Notes: generated by a model from the letters alone, not told the origin. Counted from the first letter of the stretch, positions 1 through 13,332 are shown. The stretch: DNA of 64,000 bases from Amphiura filiformis (GCF_039555335.1 NC_092629.1:35031537-35095536), one strand, 5' to 3'. Translations and numbers: made by a program.

Positions 1-144
1 TCATTTTCTGTTTTCGACTGTGCGCTGCCATGATAAATAATTCCTTTCGTGTCAGGTGCACCAAGCTCCTTACAGGGCGCACACCACCAAATTGTTTGGA
101 AGCAAAATAAACATCATTACACTAAATTATCATTATGAAGAGCT

Positions 145-480
145 TTAAACATGCATGCATTCCGGAAAAATACAGCACTAATTTTTTTGGATCAAAAAAT
201 ATTGTCCTGTTTTGCCAAATGAAACATATAGCTAAATATAACTGGCAATGAAAATAAAATTTTAGTGGTCAATTTTTGGAAATAACTCAAATCATAGGGC
301 CAAAAACATGCATTTTATCGACCTTTTTCGTATTATGTGACCATCAAGTCCAAAGACTTGAACAAAGGCTATTAAATTTCAAGTTATGCATTCTAATTTT
401 TGGAAAACCCATTAACCAATTAGCAGAAACATTCTTTGCTATAAAACTCAATTTCAGCCAGAGATGGATGTAAGGGCTTT
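145..480. repeat. Dispersed repeat, copy 1
   Basis: It shares AAATACAGCACTA, CAAATGAAACATATAGC, CCAAAAACATGCATTTT and TTATGCATTCTAATTTT with the inverted pair at 7718-8310. It has no coding capacity that I can support. Confidence 0.65.
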
Positions 481-1199
481 TGCAACTAAGCTCTTCTTCA
501 TATTGAAATACAAAAAAATTATGATGTGAGTGAACTTCAGTGCAGTGGTGATTTTTTTGGATTTCCCATTGACAGACCGTGTAAAATTAATGAATTTTGT
601 TTAAAATTCAAGAACATCTCACCATTTCAATTTCAATCATATCATTTTGAAAACCTAAAACTCATAAAAAAGTTAGGAGCTGGCATTTTCTTCGGACGGG
701 GAGGGGGGGGGGGGCCGAAATATACGCAGGAAATTGTTAGACCAAAAGCAGGGGGTTATGATTTTTAACCCCAAGGGTTATAGAATTATGACTCAAAATT
801 TCGCGCGCTGCGCATGCAATCATGATGCAGTCATGTCTACAGTAGAATTCATCTCGACCTTTGCAGAACTTAAACCCCATTAAAAGCTATTAAACCAAGA
901 TAACACTCATTGAAACAGCTCAACTGATTAAATCTGGTTGTGCACATGTGTCTGTTTTACATGTGCGACATCGCAATAAAGCTGGTATTATAGCTTCAGT
1001 TGGGTAACCGATTATAAAGGAAACGGAAGGAAACAATGGTATGTGGACCTTTGTTCACGAAATGAGACAATGGCCTGCTTTTTGTTAACCAGCATTCTTG
1101 AAAATGAGCAACATAATGATTGTTGACTTAACACGGTTTGGAAATAATTTCTTCATATTTTTGGTGTTATCTGTCGTTTACATATCCTTCCTAAAACAC
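481..1199. other. Gene-free stretch
   Basis: I see no feature here beyond a G-run near 700-715 and AT-rich unique-looking sequence. Confidence 0.5.
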
Positions 1200-1332
1200 A
1201 AAAGTGCGACCCTCTCCAAACACCTAAATTAGCTAAACATTTAGGACATGTTACAAAAACTATATATATTGAAAGTGCGACCCCTTCTAACCCAGCTGTA
1301 ATTTTAGGTCATGTTAGAGAAATATATTTGCT
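1200..1332. repeat. Two diverged ~72-bp tandem units
   Basis: AAAGTGCGACCC...GGACATGTTA and AAAGTGCGACCCC...GGTCATGTTA follow each other. Confidence 0.55.
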
Positions 1333-2294
1333 AGAAGTTTGGAGAATACTTTAAATATTGGCTGGTTATTTTTCACACAGTGATGTTAACTAGTCAAATG
1401 CCAATTCTTCCAACATACATCATCTGTATCACGCGTCAATGGTGAGAGCACTGTGTATTGTGTACAGGAAAACGGACAGTAACTGCAGTATGTCTTTATG
1501 TGCGTACACTATTATAATACATGCAGCTTGTCTCAAAAAAAATTGTGCAAGTAAAAAGCACCCTCTATGGCAATTAAAAAATACCGTTGTGGCGTGATGC
1601 TTACATCAACGTCAAGGGTAAAGTCTTAGCTCTCAAATGCCGTTTGTTCTGTCCAGTTTGCTTGTTTTAATCTCGAGATATGTTTAGTTAACAACGAAAG
1701 GGTAAAATCACAATTAACATGTAAATCAAAAGGATGGAAAGAAGGAATCCAAACATTTTGAACGGCAGGGCCGGATCGGATTGGGCCAGATGGTCACGGA
1801 CACATAGGGCCCCCAAATTGCCCTATGCATCTTCCTTTTTTAGCACATGTTTTGGACTAAAATAGGATAACTTTAAAACATTTTGCGCGCTTGTGTGCAC
1901 TGACCCTTGGCTAAATTCACATTCATTTTGGGCTAAAATAGCCTCAAATTTAAATTTTGTGAGTTTTTTTTCTTAGAACAAAATGTGTCTGTCCCTCTCT
2001 AAAAAATTAAATGTTAATGCTTTCGCCGTCACTGGCGATCTTACAGAAACATTATACTTGGTCCCTTTTAGCACATCACATAGACCCTCAACATAGACCT
2101 ATGCCTTCTTCATAGTTACGGTGAGTTTGGGCCTCCAAATTTTGACCTTGCTCTGTATACGTGTATTGCAGGGCCCTAAAAGGTAAATCTGGCCCTGTTG
2201 AGCGGACCAGACAAGGGAACGCGAAATCTGTTGTCGATTGTTTTGTCGAAACTTCCACTCCCCTTCTTTGCAGTGTAGGCCTAATAATCAGTGT
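1333..2294. other. Gene-free stretch
   Basis: Nothing supported. 1770-2070 has the GGGCC-rich look of decayed transposon sequence, but I cannot define ends. Confidence 0.4.
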
Positions 2295-2421
2295 CAGTGG
2301 CGTAGCCAATGGGGGGGGGGCAGGGGTGTCAACAAATCACAACTTCCGTCGGTAGAAAATATTTCCGTCGGTACATTTACAAGTTGTGCCCCTCGGTTCC
2401 AAAATCCTGGCTACGCCACTG
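2295..2421. mobile_element. Short hAT-like MITE copy
   Basis: CAGTGGCGTAGCC at 2295-2307 and GGCTACGCCACTG at 2409-2421 are exact inverted termini, and a G-run lies just inside the left end. I see no clear 8-bp duplication at the flanks, so the copy may be old or rearranged. Confidence 0.7.
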
Positions 2422-2589
2422 CTAGTAACACCTATCAAGAATGGTTTAGGCCTATGTTAATTGTCTATTTTAAGTCGAAACAACGAGGGTAAAGTGAAAG
2501 AAACCACACGGACTAATTTGACTGTTTATACATAGACAGAGCTGGGGGGGGGGGGCAAGCTGAAAAATGGGACAAACATATGACAGTTT

Positions 2590-2745
2590 GGAGGTGACGC
2601 GTATGTAGGGCTGTTAAGACCCCCTTTTCAGCATCGCTGTCACCCAAAGACCCCATATATTTTTAAGAACACATGCTCTGTCACCCGAAGACCCCTTATT
2701 TTTCCATTTGATCTGTCACCCAAAGACCCATAAGGCCTAAAAATA
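2590..2745 (-). repeat. GGGTGACAG-type dispersed repeat, minus-strand copy
   Basis: TATGTAGGGCTGTTAAGACC and GCATCGCTGTCACCCAAAGA are the complement of the copy at 62755-62840. The CACCC(A/G)AAGACCCC unit repeats three times inside. Confidence 0.75.
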
Positions 2746-3039
2746 AAACAAAACAGGAACAAATTATCGAATTTCATAATATTATTATATGATCGTACAT
2801 AACAATGATTATCTAAAGGTTGATAAAATAATGGGTTAGGCTAATTGAGCCAAAACAAACTAACAAACCGCAGTTATCGAATGATAAATGTTTCCTATGC
2901 AAACTTCCTGATACCGCCCATCACGTCAGCATAGGGTGGCGATAATGTCAAACAAATTATAGGCTATGGCCCGGTATATGGGATCCCATGCGCGGATTTA
3001 GAGGGGGGCACAGCCGGCCCGTGCCCCCTTTGGCGGATC

Positions 3040-3132
3040 CCAAAAATAAAAAAAAAGAAAAGAAAGAGAAGGAAAGGAGGGAAAGAAAAGAGGAAAAAAA
3101 GAAAGGGAAAAAGAAAAGAAAAGAAAGAAAAC
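3040..3132. repeat. Polypurine tract
   Basis: About 90 bases of almost pure A and G (AAAGAAAAGAAAGAGAAGG type). A second, shorter tract lies at about 3245-3290. Such tracts can form triplex DNA. Minus-strand open frames here encode only Ser/Phe/Leu runs. Confidence 0.85.
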
Positions 3133-3884
3133 GGATCAACGTGAAAACCCTCGGGCCTATAGCCTAATAAATCTGTAGTGAGTATCATACACCGGGTGAC
3201 ACTCTCCAGGCGCGGATTCAGGGGGGCGGCCCTTCCTCCCCTCCCAAAAAAAAGAGGAAAAGAGAGAAGAGAAAAGGAGAAGGGGGAAAGTTAAATTGCA
3301 CGTAATTAGTATAGGCCCATGCCAAATAAACCGCACAGTAGCTCACAGTCTGGTCTATCAAAAGTAGGCCCTATAATACTAGTATATAGGCCGGATTCTT
3401 TTAGGCAGTACTTGTTGATTTCTGCTGGCCTGCCGATGATGCAAGGCCAGGGCCCGTCACATTTTGTCACCAAAGTCAGTATTTTGAGTACGGACTCCAT
3501 GCTGACTTCGATCCATGCATGCTTTAAATTGCGAATCTCCGAGTCTTAGGCTATTAAAGTGTCAGTGTAACATTTTACAAATGTGACACGATCTGGTCCA
3601 TGGGGGTCAAAGGCGGCAAATTTGAAACTGAGATAAAGGTAAAAATATGGAATAAAAAACCAATAACATACATAAGAAAATAGACATCAAAAAACTTCAT
3701 AACTTTAGAACCAAGTATGCTAGACCTTTGGCGTTTTCAGTACATGGTAGCCTATTGTATGTGTAATGTAAAAATTACAGTAACTCAATTTTCAAAAATG
3801 CCTCTTTTGGCCCCCATGGAGCAGATCGTGTCACAAATTGAGTTCGGCCCTGTTATGTTTTAAAAAGCGATGATATACTCTCGT

Positions 3885-4500
3885 ATAGTGTAAAACAGAT
3901 GCACCAAATGGCTTCAATTGGACCTTCAAAATTTCCAAATTTCGGAGGGGGAACATCAGACACCCCCTGTCTATATAAACAACTGCCCGTTTTCGCTTCT
4001 GTTTATATTTCACACCCAGCACTCTGAATTTATACAATAACAGTGAAAAAAGGTGGCTTCAATTGCATATTGGCCTGTCATTTCACAAATTTTATATTTT
4101 CGGCTTTTTCAAACTCAAATTTTACACCATAATAGTGCCAAAATAGTCCACCAAATGGCTTCAATTAGGTTTTTATTTTGCAAATGTTTCTCATTTCTCA
4201 GGGGGCATCCCCTCAGACACCCCCCCCCCCCCCATGTCGCGCAATGTTATGGTACATAAAGCAATAATTTTACAAAAGAGGTCAAAACTTTCCATTGCAT
4301 GTCTTCATGTGAGCTGTTTTATTTTAAATTTTAGGCTTTTTCAAACTTAAATTTTACACAAGAATGTTAACAAAATGGTCCACCAAATGGCTTCAATTGG
4401 GTCTTCATTTTCCAAAAGTTTCTCACTTCTGAGGGGGCACATCCCCTCAGACACCTCTGCGTCGCGCAAGCGCTCTGAAATTTTTATTTTCAGGAGTGTG
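3885..4500. repeat. Three spaced copies of a short dispersed repeat
   Basis: CACCAAATGGCTTCAATTGG plus CTTCTGAGGGGGCA...CAGACACC occurs at about 3895-3975, 4130-4240 and 4370-4500. An inverted fourth copy lies at 27338-27430. The copies contain C or G runs of ten or more. Small open frames here are by-products. Confidence 0.7.
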
Positions 4501-6464
4501 CCCCCCCTTTCTCGAAATCCTGTATCCGCCCCTGTGGGATCCCCTATCACTTTGAAATTTAGAAAATCCGATATAGGAAAATTGCCGAAAACGCACACAT
4601 CCCAAAAGTAATTACCCCCCCCCCCCCCCGCGGGGGAATAACTCAAAATAATGCAGTGAAATAGCATAAGGAAGACCCGGGAACTGTGGGAAGGAAGCCC
4701 AGTTTTTGTTTTACAAATTTTGATGCCTCATTTTGTCTTCTAACCCACTTGTTCCCACGGTGACCCTTTGAATGAATAAATATTCCCTTTAAAAGGGAAG
4801 GCCAGCCTCAATGCAGAAGAGGTCTTGTAAATAGTTTGGGTCACCGTGAAAGGCATATTTTAGGATCACGCTTACATCCATGTTACATGACAGTTCACCA
4901 AACCATCAATGGTGAGAACATGCACACTGAAACAGCAAAAAACATTAACTCCTATAATTCCTGTCAACTCTTTAATTCATTACTCCAAATTGTTCTGTAT
5001 TTTTGTCTTTACTGCTTTTTACCCATGCTTATTATTAAAATCAAGAAATACACTGCAGTTGTTAGTTAATTCGCTATGTAAACTCAACTTACATGCACAT
5101 TTTATTTTAAAATAATTTTATATTATTTCGCAATGTATAGTTTACTATAAAGTAGATAGTGGCAAGCACATGATAAAGGACTGATCATTCACTACAATCT
5201 TCACTTTTAAACTGTATTTTTTGAATGTGTTGATTGTTAGTCCGAAACTCCTGCAAAGCTATGGACATGGCATCTAACCTACTCCATTCTGTAATAGTCT
5301 GCATTGTGTGTTTTCTCAGTCTTCAATCATTTTGTTGAATGTAATTTTAGTGAATCAAATAAAAAAGATAGAAATTGGCCTCACTTTAGTTATGTGTCAT
5401 TTTACAGTATTTATAATTTATAAAGTAAGACAATAATTTATTTATTTTCTATAAGTGTATGTCAAAATATGGGATATATTGTTCAATATTATAGCTAGCC
5501 CCTAAAAACTTTATTTTCAATCGGATTTTTCCCGTTGAAAAGACAAAACTGATGTTAAAGATAGCAATAATATCATCAATAACATTTTGAGTCAATTTTA
5601 TCCATAAAACGATACAGGGTAGGATAGATAATTACTTTGACTTCAATGTGGTCCATATAATGAAGATTTTGAAAAGCTTCTAATTTCACTCTTGCTAGAT
5701 TTACTTCGCAATTGTTTTGCTAAAATTATGCCCATATGCCCAACTCAGAAATAAAACCACAATTAGCTTGGATTTTATTTTATTATTGTTTTCTGATATG
5801 CACGGGATAAAATGTTGAGCGTATATTCTTTGTTTAAAATACAAAATTAATGGACTTATAAAAACACCTAATAAAATCCAGACCTTTGACCTTTGTATGC
5901 CTTCAACCAGTTTACCGTGTGTCTTAGAACCCGATAGACGGTGACATTTGACCATACACTAGGATCCACAACATGCTTATCTATCATGGGAACAGTTCTT
6001 AAACCTTGATGCTACCCAGTAATGTTTGCTTAATTAGATGTTATCTTAATTAGAGCTCTAGTAGGCCAAATGTTATTATTTGCATGGTATAATTGACTTG
6101 GAAAGTTTGTTTGCTGGGGAGTTATAGGCCTATATGTCAGAGTCAGGATGTAGGTATCATTATGCCTCAAATCACGAATTATTGTAAGATTTAGTGCAGA
6201 GTAGGTTAGATATGAAAATGGAAAGTTACAATGAATGACTATACACCTGATTCGTGAACTGTGTCATTTTGAAAGACTCTTCCTGTTTATCCTTCATCTC
6301 TATTTGATTTTCAGTGTATTAGCAAGTAGATGATGTGTATGTATCACAGACGTTATACATTTATAAAAACTTAACGTTTTCTATTGGTCAACATAGGCGT
6401 AGATCCCGGGTGGGGGATACCCCCCCATATTTTGCCAGGGGAGCTTACTTATTTGTGTCTTCTA
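4501..6464. other. Gene-free stretch
   Basis: Contains a run of about 16 C (4614-4629) and AT-rich sequence. Open frames of 60-106 codons show no domain or composition of a gene. Confidence 0.5.
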
Positions 6465-7030
6465 TACTATTCATCATATACCCCTGCATAACGAAATTCA
6501 ACAATATTCAATATCCAAGGCAATATCCTCACTATAATAGGTCCCAAAAACAGAATTTTTCCCCACCCCACATAATCGCAAATTGACACGAAAGCTTCAT
6601 TCCCATTTATTTCATCCAAAACGGTCCTGTCATACATCTTCCCCAATCAAACATTTCTCTTGCATTTGATCATTTCCTACTCTTCCCTAGAAAAATCATT
6701 ATAATACCAAATCTACACACCATGGAATTCACCATATCACGTCCAAGTACTATTCATCATATACCCCTGCATAACGAAATTCAACAATATTCAATATCCA
6801 AAGCAATATCCTCACTACAAAAGGTCCCAAAAACAGAAATCCCCCACCCCACATAATCGCAAATTGACACGAAAGCTTCAATCCCATTTATTTCATCCAA
6901 AACGGTCCTGTCATACACCTTCCCCAATCAAACACATTTCTCTTGCATTTGATCATCTTCTACTCTTCCCTAGAAAAATCATTATAATACCAAATCTACA
7001 CACCATGGAATTCAGCGTCATGTCCAAGCT
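6465..7030. repeat. 283-bp direct tandem duplication
   Basis: The block starting TACTATTCATCATATACCCC at 6465 is repeated from 6748 with only scattered substitutions and small indels. Both copies end around CACCATGGAATTCA. No coding frame is conserved. Confidence 0.9.
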
Positions 7031-7717
7031 CACATTGGGCGCCCCATTCCTTTTTTAAAGGAATTTTTATTAGGTCTGTTATCAACATATCAATTATGCA
7101 CTCACAGGCAACCAAACATCATGCTATGCTCAGTAGTCCACTGATATGACCTCGTGATCATTCCCCCGCTTTGACCATGTCATTTTTTTGATATGCTGAT
7201 TGCTGAACAAGTTTATGTTTATATGTGTAGGCCTAACCTATGATAACTTTTTAAGTCATAATTAATTCAAACATAACTTTGGCAATACTCAATCGTTTTC
7301 GTTCGTTGAAACGGCAAAACATACTTTCTTTTCTTTGCAAATCGAATTAGCAGACATCAAAAACATTTCCACCACAAGAAGTAAAAAAATAATTCATACC
7401 AATAGAAGAAGGCTATAATCTTAGCTAATCTTTAGTGTACACAAACCCCATCTCAGAATTAGGTACCAGCCCTATGGGCTGGCGAAAAGATGCAGACTTA
7501 AAAGTTGCCCCTTCAGAAACCCGTTGGATGTATATATTTTGAGTTATTGTCTCGTATTCGGGTTTAAAGGGTAAACTTACTTTTTGGGAATCGGATTTGT
7601 TTACTTATTTACTTTGTTCAATTAAATGTTTTATGCACCATATTGAGTATCTTTGATCGGATAGATGAATGCCACCTGTTGTAATTGTAAAGTGACATCT
7701 AAATAAAATTTGAAAAG

Positions 7718-8310
7718 TTGAAACTGCCAAAACCAGAAAAATACAGCACTATTTTTTTTGGATTAAATAAATATTATCAAGTTCTGCCAAATGAAACTTA
7801 TCTCAATCCTAATCATTCATTTAGTACTAACTGGCCGGAGATAAAAGAAAAAGTTCATTATTTTACTGATTTATTAAAGAGCCAAAAACATGCATTTTGG
7901 ACAATCGAATCACAAAATCAAAGAATATAGGAACAAGTATAAGCTCTCAAAATCTTGAGTAGCCTATTTGACAAAATATTACTCAAATTTGCACTTTTTT
8001 GTGTTACCATTAATGATTGGTTATAAAAATGAAACAGCGTCTTTTCCCAAAATTAGAATGCATAAACTGAATTAGTCTTATACAAGTCTATGGGCTTGAT
8101 TGTCACAGCATATACGATAAACACCCTAAAAACGCATGTTTTTGGCTCTTATTTCCAAACCTTGGCCAAATATTAAAATTTTACTATTATTGCCAGTTAG
8201 GACTATAAGGATTAGGCTTTAGCTATGTTTCATTTGGCAAAACAGGATAATATTTTTTAATCCCAAAACATTAGCATGATTAGTGCTGTTCTGTGATTTT
8301 TCGGGAATAC
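7718..8310. repeat. Inverted pair of the same dispersed repeat
   Basis: Copy 2 (about 7725-7925, plus) and copy 3 (about 7990-8310, minus) face each other. Shared pieces are AAAATACAGCACTA, TGCCAAATGAAAC and CCAAAAACATGCATTTT. The pair could fold back over about 200 bases. Confidence 0.65.
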
Positions 8311-8718
8311 TGAGTAGTCAACCCCGGGGCACAAATTGCCATACGGATATGCTCCCCGCCCCCAGAAAGACCCCTGTTTTTGGACCGTGCAGGTACGAAA
8401 CACACATGAATATTACCGAAATAGATTTTCAGCATGCTGAAAGAGCCCTGCTTTTGATCATTTCAGCTCTATCAAAAAGACCCAATTCTTCACATTTTCC
8501 GGTTTTATCCGGGAATTTCAATCAGATCAGAAAGCCAAGAAAGCCAGATCCCGTTTACCGGTAGCATAGGCCTACCGTATCATACCGATGCGTCGCGACG
8601 ACGACGACGCGTCGTCAGCTCCCAAAGATGAGAATTCCGGGGAGCATACCAATTACCAACCAAACAAATTAATGATGTACCCCCCGGAATCAACCACTTA
8701 CACATTTATCATCATGGT

Positions 8719-8968
8719 AAGGGACCGTTCACAAACACTTGTAAGGGGGGGCCTGATGCAAAAAATTTTATTGCGAAAATTTTCGGCCCCCCCGCTTTAC
8801 AGACCTCGAAAATTTCAGCCCCCCCCTTTTTAACATGAAAATTATGCGTCAACCCCATGCATAGAAAAGCATATAAACTCAATTTTTCCAGGAAAATTTG
8901 TGGTCATTTTTTTCAGGCCCCCCTTTTTGCATCAGGCCCCCTAACAAGTGTTTGTGAACGGTCCCTAA
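8719..8968. mobile_element. Palindromic MITE, ~45-bp near-perfect TIRs
   Basis: The left end AGGGACCGTTCACAAACACT and the right end AGTGTTTGTGAACGGTCCCT are exact complements, and pairing continues through CCTGATGCAAAA. The interior is short and rich in C and G runs. The superfamily is not determined. Confidence 0.8.
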
Positions 8969-9684
8969 TTTGTAGCTAGCCTATAGAGCTCTATAGTTAA
9001 TGGTTAACATGGTTAACCCATAATATCGGTGCAGAAAAAAATTCAACTCAGGGAATTTCCCCGGGGAATTTCATGCCGTTATGATATGAGACTCAAAGAT
9101 AAGCCTCATTTGAAGGCCTACAGCAAAGGCTCCGGAAGGTTTTGAATATGAGGGGGGGGGGGAAATGGTGCCTGGCCCAAATTATTGGGGGGGGGGGTAC
9201 TTTTCCAAAATTATTGCCCTTCTCCTGTGCCCCCGGTTCCGGAGCCACTGGATAGTATTCTATGTTTAAATAAATGGGTTCACTCACTTCAATCACACAT
9301 ATTTTTACTGACAAAAACTCCACAAACATCTCTCAACTCTATAACTTAGGCCGGATTTAGCGAAGCACAAAACTCAGTGTAAGCCGCCAGGCCAAAGATG
9401 TAAATTAAATACTCCCAATTATGCAAAGTTAATTTGCTAAGTAACTATTATCTATCAAGCTGAGACTGTGTCTTGTGTAGTACAGCACAATAGAAGTAGG
9501 CCTATGTGTTTGCATAATTAATTATGGCTAATTTCTTGAAAAAATAAAATGAACTTTAATAGCCTCTAATTTTAAATTATGCAGATTAAAATTAGCAAAA
9601 TGCTAAACGTAGTATACTTGATTACGTAATAACATTAGCATAAACACAATTTCAGCGTATGGACACTGCCTGATTTATCATGTT
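8969..9684. other. Gene-free stretch with G-runs
   Basis: 9150-9200 holds G-runs next to GCCTGGCCC and GGTTCCGGAGCCACTGG, resembling the end of a hAT-type repeat. The rest is AT-rich with no feature. Confidence 0.45.
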
Positions 9685-9950
9685 AGTGGGCACGGTGGCT
9701 CAGTGGATACGGCCTTGGACTCATAATCTGAGAGCTTGCTCGACGTGCGTGGGTTCGAGTCCCCGTCCCGCCACCGTGTTGTGTCCTTGGGCAAGGCGCT
9801 TTGCCTCGCTTGCCTCACCCCACCCAGGTGCAATGGGAAGCTGTTAGGGGTAGTCACAGTCGTTGTACTGATGAACCCTGCGCCATTTGTAGGCTGCAAA
9901 CGTGGTTCCGATTATTCTAATGACGGCGGAATAAATGTAAAGCGCTTTAA
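9685..9950 (+). mobile_element. tRNA-derived SINE, 5' part
   Basis: A polymerase III box A (TGGCTCAGTGG, 9696-9706) and box B (GGTTCGAGTCC, 9752-9762) head the element. A conserved core beginning TGTCCTTGGGCAAGGCGCTT (9782-9801) follows, of the kind seen in several long-lived metazoan SINE families. The body runs to AATGTAAAGCGCTTT near 9947 and then stops; the matching tail is about 2.84 kb further on (12791-12835). No cloverleaf acceptor stem is evident, so it is not a working tRNA gene. Confidence 0.8.
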
Positions 9951-12790
9951 AGCACCAGTAATACATTGTAATGATATTAATGTTGCTGTTGATAATTTCC
10001 AATCAATTTTTGCAAATGTTTGTAACCATCATGCACCTATTACAAAGAAACGTGTAAGAGACAAGAAAGCACCATGGCTCACCGATGATATCATTAAGCT
10101 AATGCGTGAGCGAGATTGTCTGAAAAAGAAAGCTATTAAGACTGGACTAAGTAAAGATTGGTCTGACTTCAGATCAATGAAAAATAGGGTTAACTATGAA
10201 ATCAAGCATAGTAAAAAATCATATGTTGCTAATAGTATTCAAACAAATAGTAACAACACTAAGCAAGTGTGGAATACAATTAGACAGATTATTCCTGGTA
10301 AAAGTAAGGGTACCAGTATTACTTGTATTAAAGGAGAAAATGGTAATGAAACAGAACCAAAAGATATTGCAAATATTATGAATACATTCTTTGCCAATAT
10401 AGGTCCTGATCTTGCTGCTAAGATTCCAAACGCCTGTGCAGATGGGCAACTGGTCAATGAAAGGATGCCCCACTCAAGTGAGAGTTTTATGTTCCAGCCT
10501 GTTAGTCATCAATATGTCCTCAGCAAGTTACGATCGTTGCCGGAGGGAAAAGCTACAGGCACAGATGATCTTCCTTCTAAACTCATCAAAATGGCGGCTG
10601 CATCAATCGTTGAACCCATTGCCTATTTGATCAATTTATCTTTGGAAAGCGGGATTTTTCCTGATGCCTGGAAAAATGCCCGGATTTGTCCTATTTACAA
10701 AGGTGGTGACGCTACGGATCCAGGTAATTACAGACCCATCTCCATATTGCCTGTAATTTCCAAGGTTATTGAGAGAGCGGTGTTTGATCAAGTATACCCT
10801 TTCCTTAATACTAATGGTATGATTTATGATAAGCAGTCTGGTTTTAGACCCCAGCACTCCACTCTATCTGCCTTAATTAATATTACTGAGGACTGGTATG
10901 AAGCCATTGACAAAGGTAAATATGTTGGCCTTGTCATGATTGATTTAAAAAAGGCTTTCGATACGGTTAATCATGGAATATTACTCCAGAAGTTGAAAGC
11001 TTTTAATGTTCACGAGACAAGCATAAATTGGTTTAATAGTTATCTGACTGGAAGAAGTCATAACACTGTAATTAATGGTAATATGTCTGAGCCAGCAAAT
11101 AGTGTTTGTGTGGCATACCTCAAGGTTCCATTTTGGGACCAATGTTGTTCATTATGTATATCAATGATCTACCTCTTTGTACTTCACATGTTAATGTTAG
11201 TATGTACGCTGACGACACTGCATTGTATGCTGTTAGTAACAATATTGATGACTTAGTTGACATTATTAATAAAGACTTAGTAAATGTCAGTGATTGGCTT
11301 GCATGTAATAAATTAAGTTTAAATGTGTCGAAAACAGAATTCATGTTAATGGGGTCAAGACAACGTCTTGCTGTAGTCAAAGACCACGACATCAATGTCA
11401 ACATAAATGGTGTTAAACTTCGTCAGGTACACAACTGTAAACATCTTGGTGTCATTGTAGATGATAGTATGACCTGGCATGATCAGGTAAAAACATCAGG
11501 AAGAAAGTTCTTTCAGGTCTATACATGCTCAGAAAATGTAAGAATGTATTACCATCAGAAACAATGTCTCTCATTTTTAAAAGTGTTATTGCACCTCACA
11601 TAGACTACTGTGATGTAATATGGTCTACTTGTAATGTTAATGATATGGATATTGTTCAAAAACTCCAGAATAGAGCTGCCAAAATTATCACTGGCGCTAA
11701 ATGGTCTGATTCTAGTTCAAACGCACTGTCAGTTCTAGGTTGGGATTGTATTAAGCAAAGGTGTGATTATCATGATGTTGTTACAATGTTCAAAATTATG
11801 AATAACGACGCGGCACCCTATCTAAGTGATCGTTTTAATCTGAGAAATAATGAGAGATATAACCTTCGTGGCTATCGGGCGCTAAGCATTCCTAAACCTA
11901 ACACAAATTTTAAGAAGAGAAGTCTAAGTTACCGGGGTGCTGTGTCTTGGAATGCGCTAGATGACCATCTAAAAGCTGCCCGTAATGTTAAACATTTTAA
12001 ATACTGCTTTAACCATGTTGATAGTATTATATGAATGTTTTTTATTTATGTGTCATAGAAATTCAATCTTGACTTCTTGCTCCTGTACAATATGATGTTC
12101 CTTAAATGTGTATTAGTTTAGTGCAATTTGTAAAATCGCCTTAATTCTGAATTTGATGTAGACTTTTGTCAATGTGGTTTAATTTTCCTATATTGCTGGT
12201 GCTCTTCTTTTAATTAATATTTTTGTACATTATAATATAGCATAACCTATTTTATATTTAAAAACCGTGTCATTGTGTTATGGATGCATGCTTGTGGATT
12301 TAGGATGAAGGTGCGCTATGGGAGTAAGATGTGGGTGCAAGGGGTGTGTGGTTATGTGGGTGTGTGGTATTTATGGGTGTGCTGGAGTTATGGTGTACTT
12401 GGGGTGTGTATAGGCGTTTGTAGCGCGAGTGTGAACTTGGTGAATGTGTAAGTGGTATTCAGATATATCTGTTGCAATATAAGGTCTACAACTTTTATTT
12501 TATTGTGGTGATTATATTTATCTTCTTGCCTATTTTCTTAGATTTTGATGTCATACTGAAATGAGTTTTACTGGGTTTAAAAATTTAAAAAAATATTATA
12601 TGTTCTTATGCTTTCATAATTTTGTAATATACTGACTACTGTTTTAATAATGTTTTAATAATTGTACGTACTAATTTATAATTCTGTTACTTTAATGTGT
12701 ATATGCCACGGACATGTGGAAGAACAATGACTTTTATATTGAACATGTTTTACCGTGAATAAATAAAGATATTATTATTATTATTATTAT
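9951..12790 (+). mobile_element. 5'-truncated non-LTR retrotransposon (LINE), ORF2 reverse transcriptase remnant
   Basis: The coding remnant starts in the linker before the reverse transcriptase (no endonuclease domain). RT blocks follow in order: ATGTDDLPSKLIK, NYRPISILPVISKV, QSGFRPQHST, VMIDLKKAFDTV, GIPQGSILGP and YADDTALY. The C-terminal thumb/tail domain ends at a stop near 12034. The frame changes near 11105 and again near 11510, so the copy is dead. A 750-bp 3' UTR ends in AATAAATAAAG and an ATT repeat (about 12769-12790), the typical LINE 3' tail. The RT order and tail fit the Jockey/CR1-type clades; the clade is inferred. An apparent Met start at 9736 belongs to the SINE into which the element inserted, not to the LINE. 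Confidence 0.88.
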
Positions 12791-12835
12791 ATGAGGCTGT
12801 TACGGCATAAAGCGCTATATAAATATCTACATCTA
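12791..12835 (+). mobile_element. tRNA-derived SINE, 3' end (continuation of 9685-9950)
   Basis: The sequence CATAAAGCGCTATATAAATA with a short AT-rich tail is the standard end of this SINE type and follows directly on the ATT tail of the LINE. With the 5' part it brackets the LINE, so the LINE appears nested in the SINE. Confidence 0.65.
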
Positions 12836-13332
12836 CATTTTTTTATGTTTATAGTGAAAAGTAGTCAGGAAAATTTTGCGCCAAATTGAAGTATTGTTAC
12901 ATAATTCTAAATATCTCGAGAACTGGCGTGGTTTTTGCGACTTTGTAGACCGATAACATAGAAATGATGTTGTACTCTTTTCAGACATATGTACCATTTT
13001 TATTGAAGATAAGGGACGGTGTTGAATATCACCAATTTTGAGTAGACTTTATCACCCATTGCTCTTTACATAATAAGATATATATCGATGAAAATATTTA
13101 ACAAATGGTACCTGGTTCGATTGCGTATCTACTGATTATTAAAAAGGGAGGTCTCAGTGGTGAAATCACAAACATTTCTTTCTTTATGAACCCTTTGTTT
13201 TCAAAAGGTCTTGTTTTTGCAATCAAAGTAGCACGCTATATAGAGAGGCTCTGGAGTGAATAAGAAATTTGGATTTCGAAAGGTATGTCTAATTTTAGCA
13301 TTTTACTCACACATTTTTTTCATACATATATA

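Noticed and set aside
9685-9775. Functional tRNA gene (box A and box B present)
   Set aside because: No paired acceptor stem, and a SINE core follows immediately; the same applies to 29241 and 33606.
9736-11256. Single 506-residue host protein
   Set aside because: The N-terminal part is SINE sequence and the rest is a truncated reverse transcriptase that loses frame near 11105.
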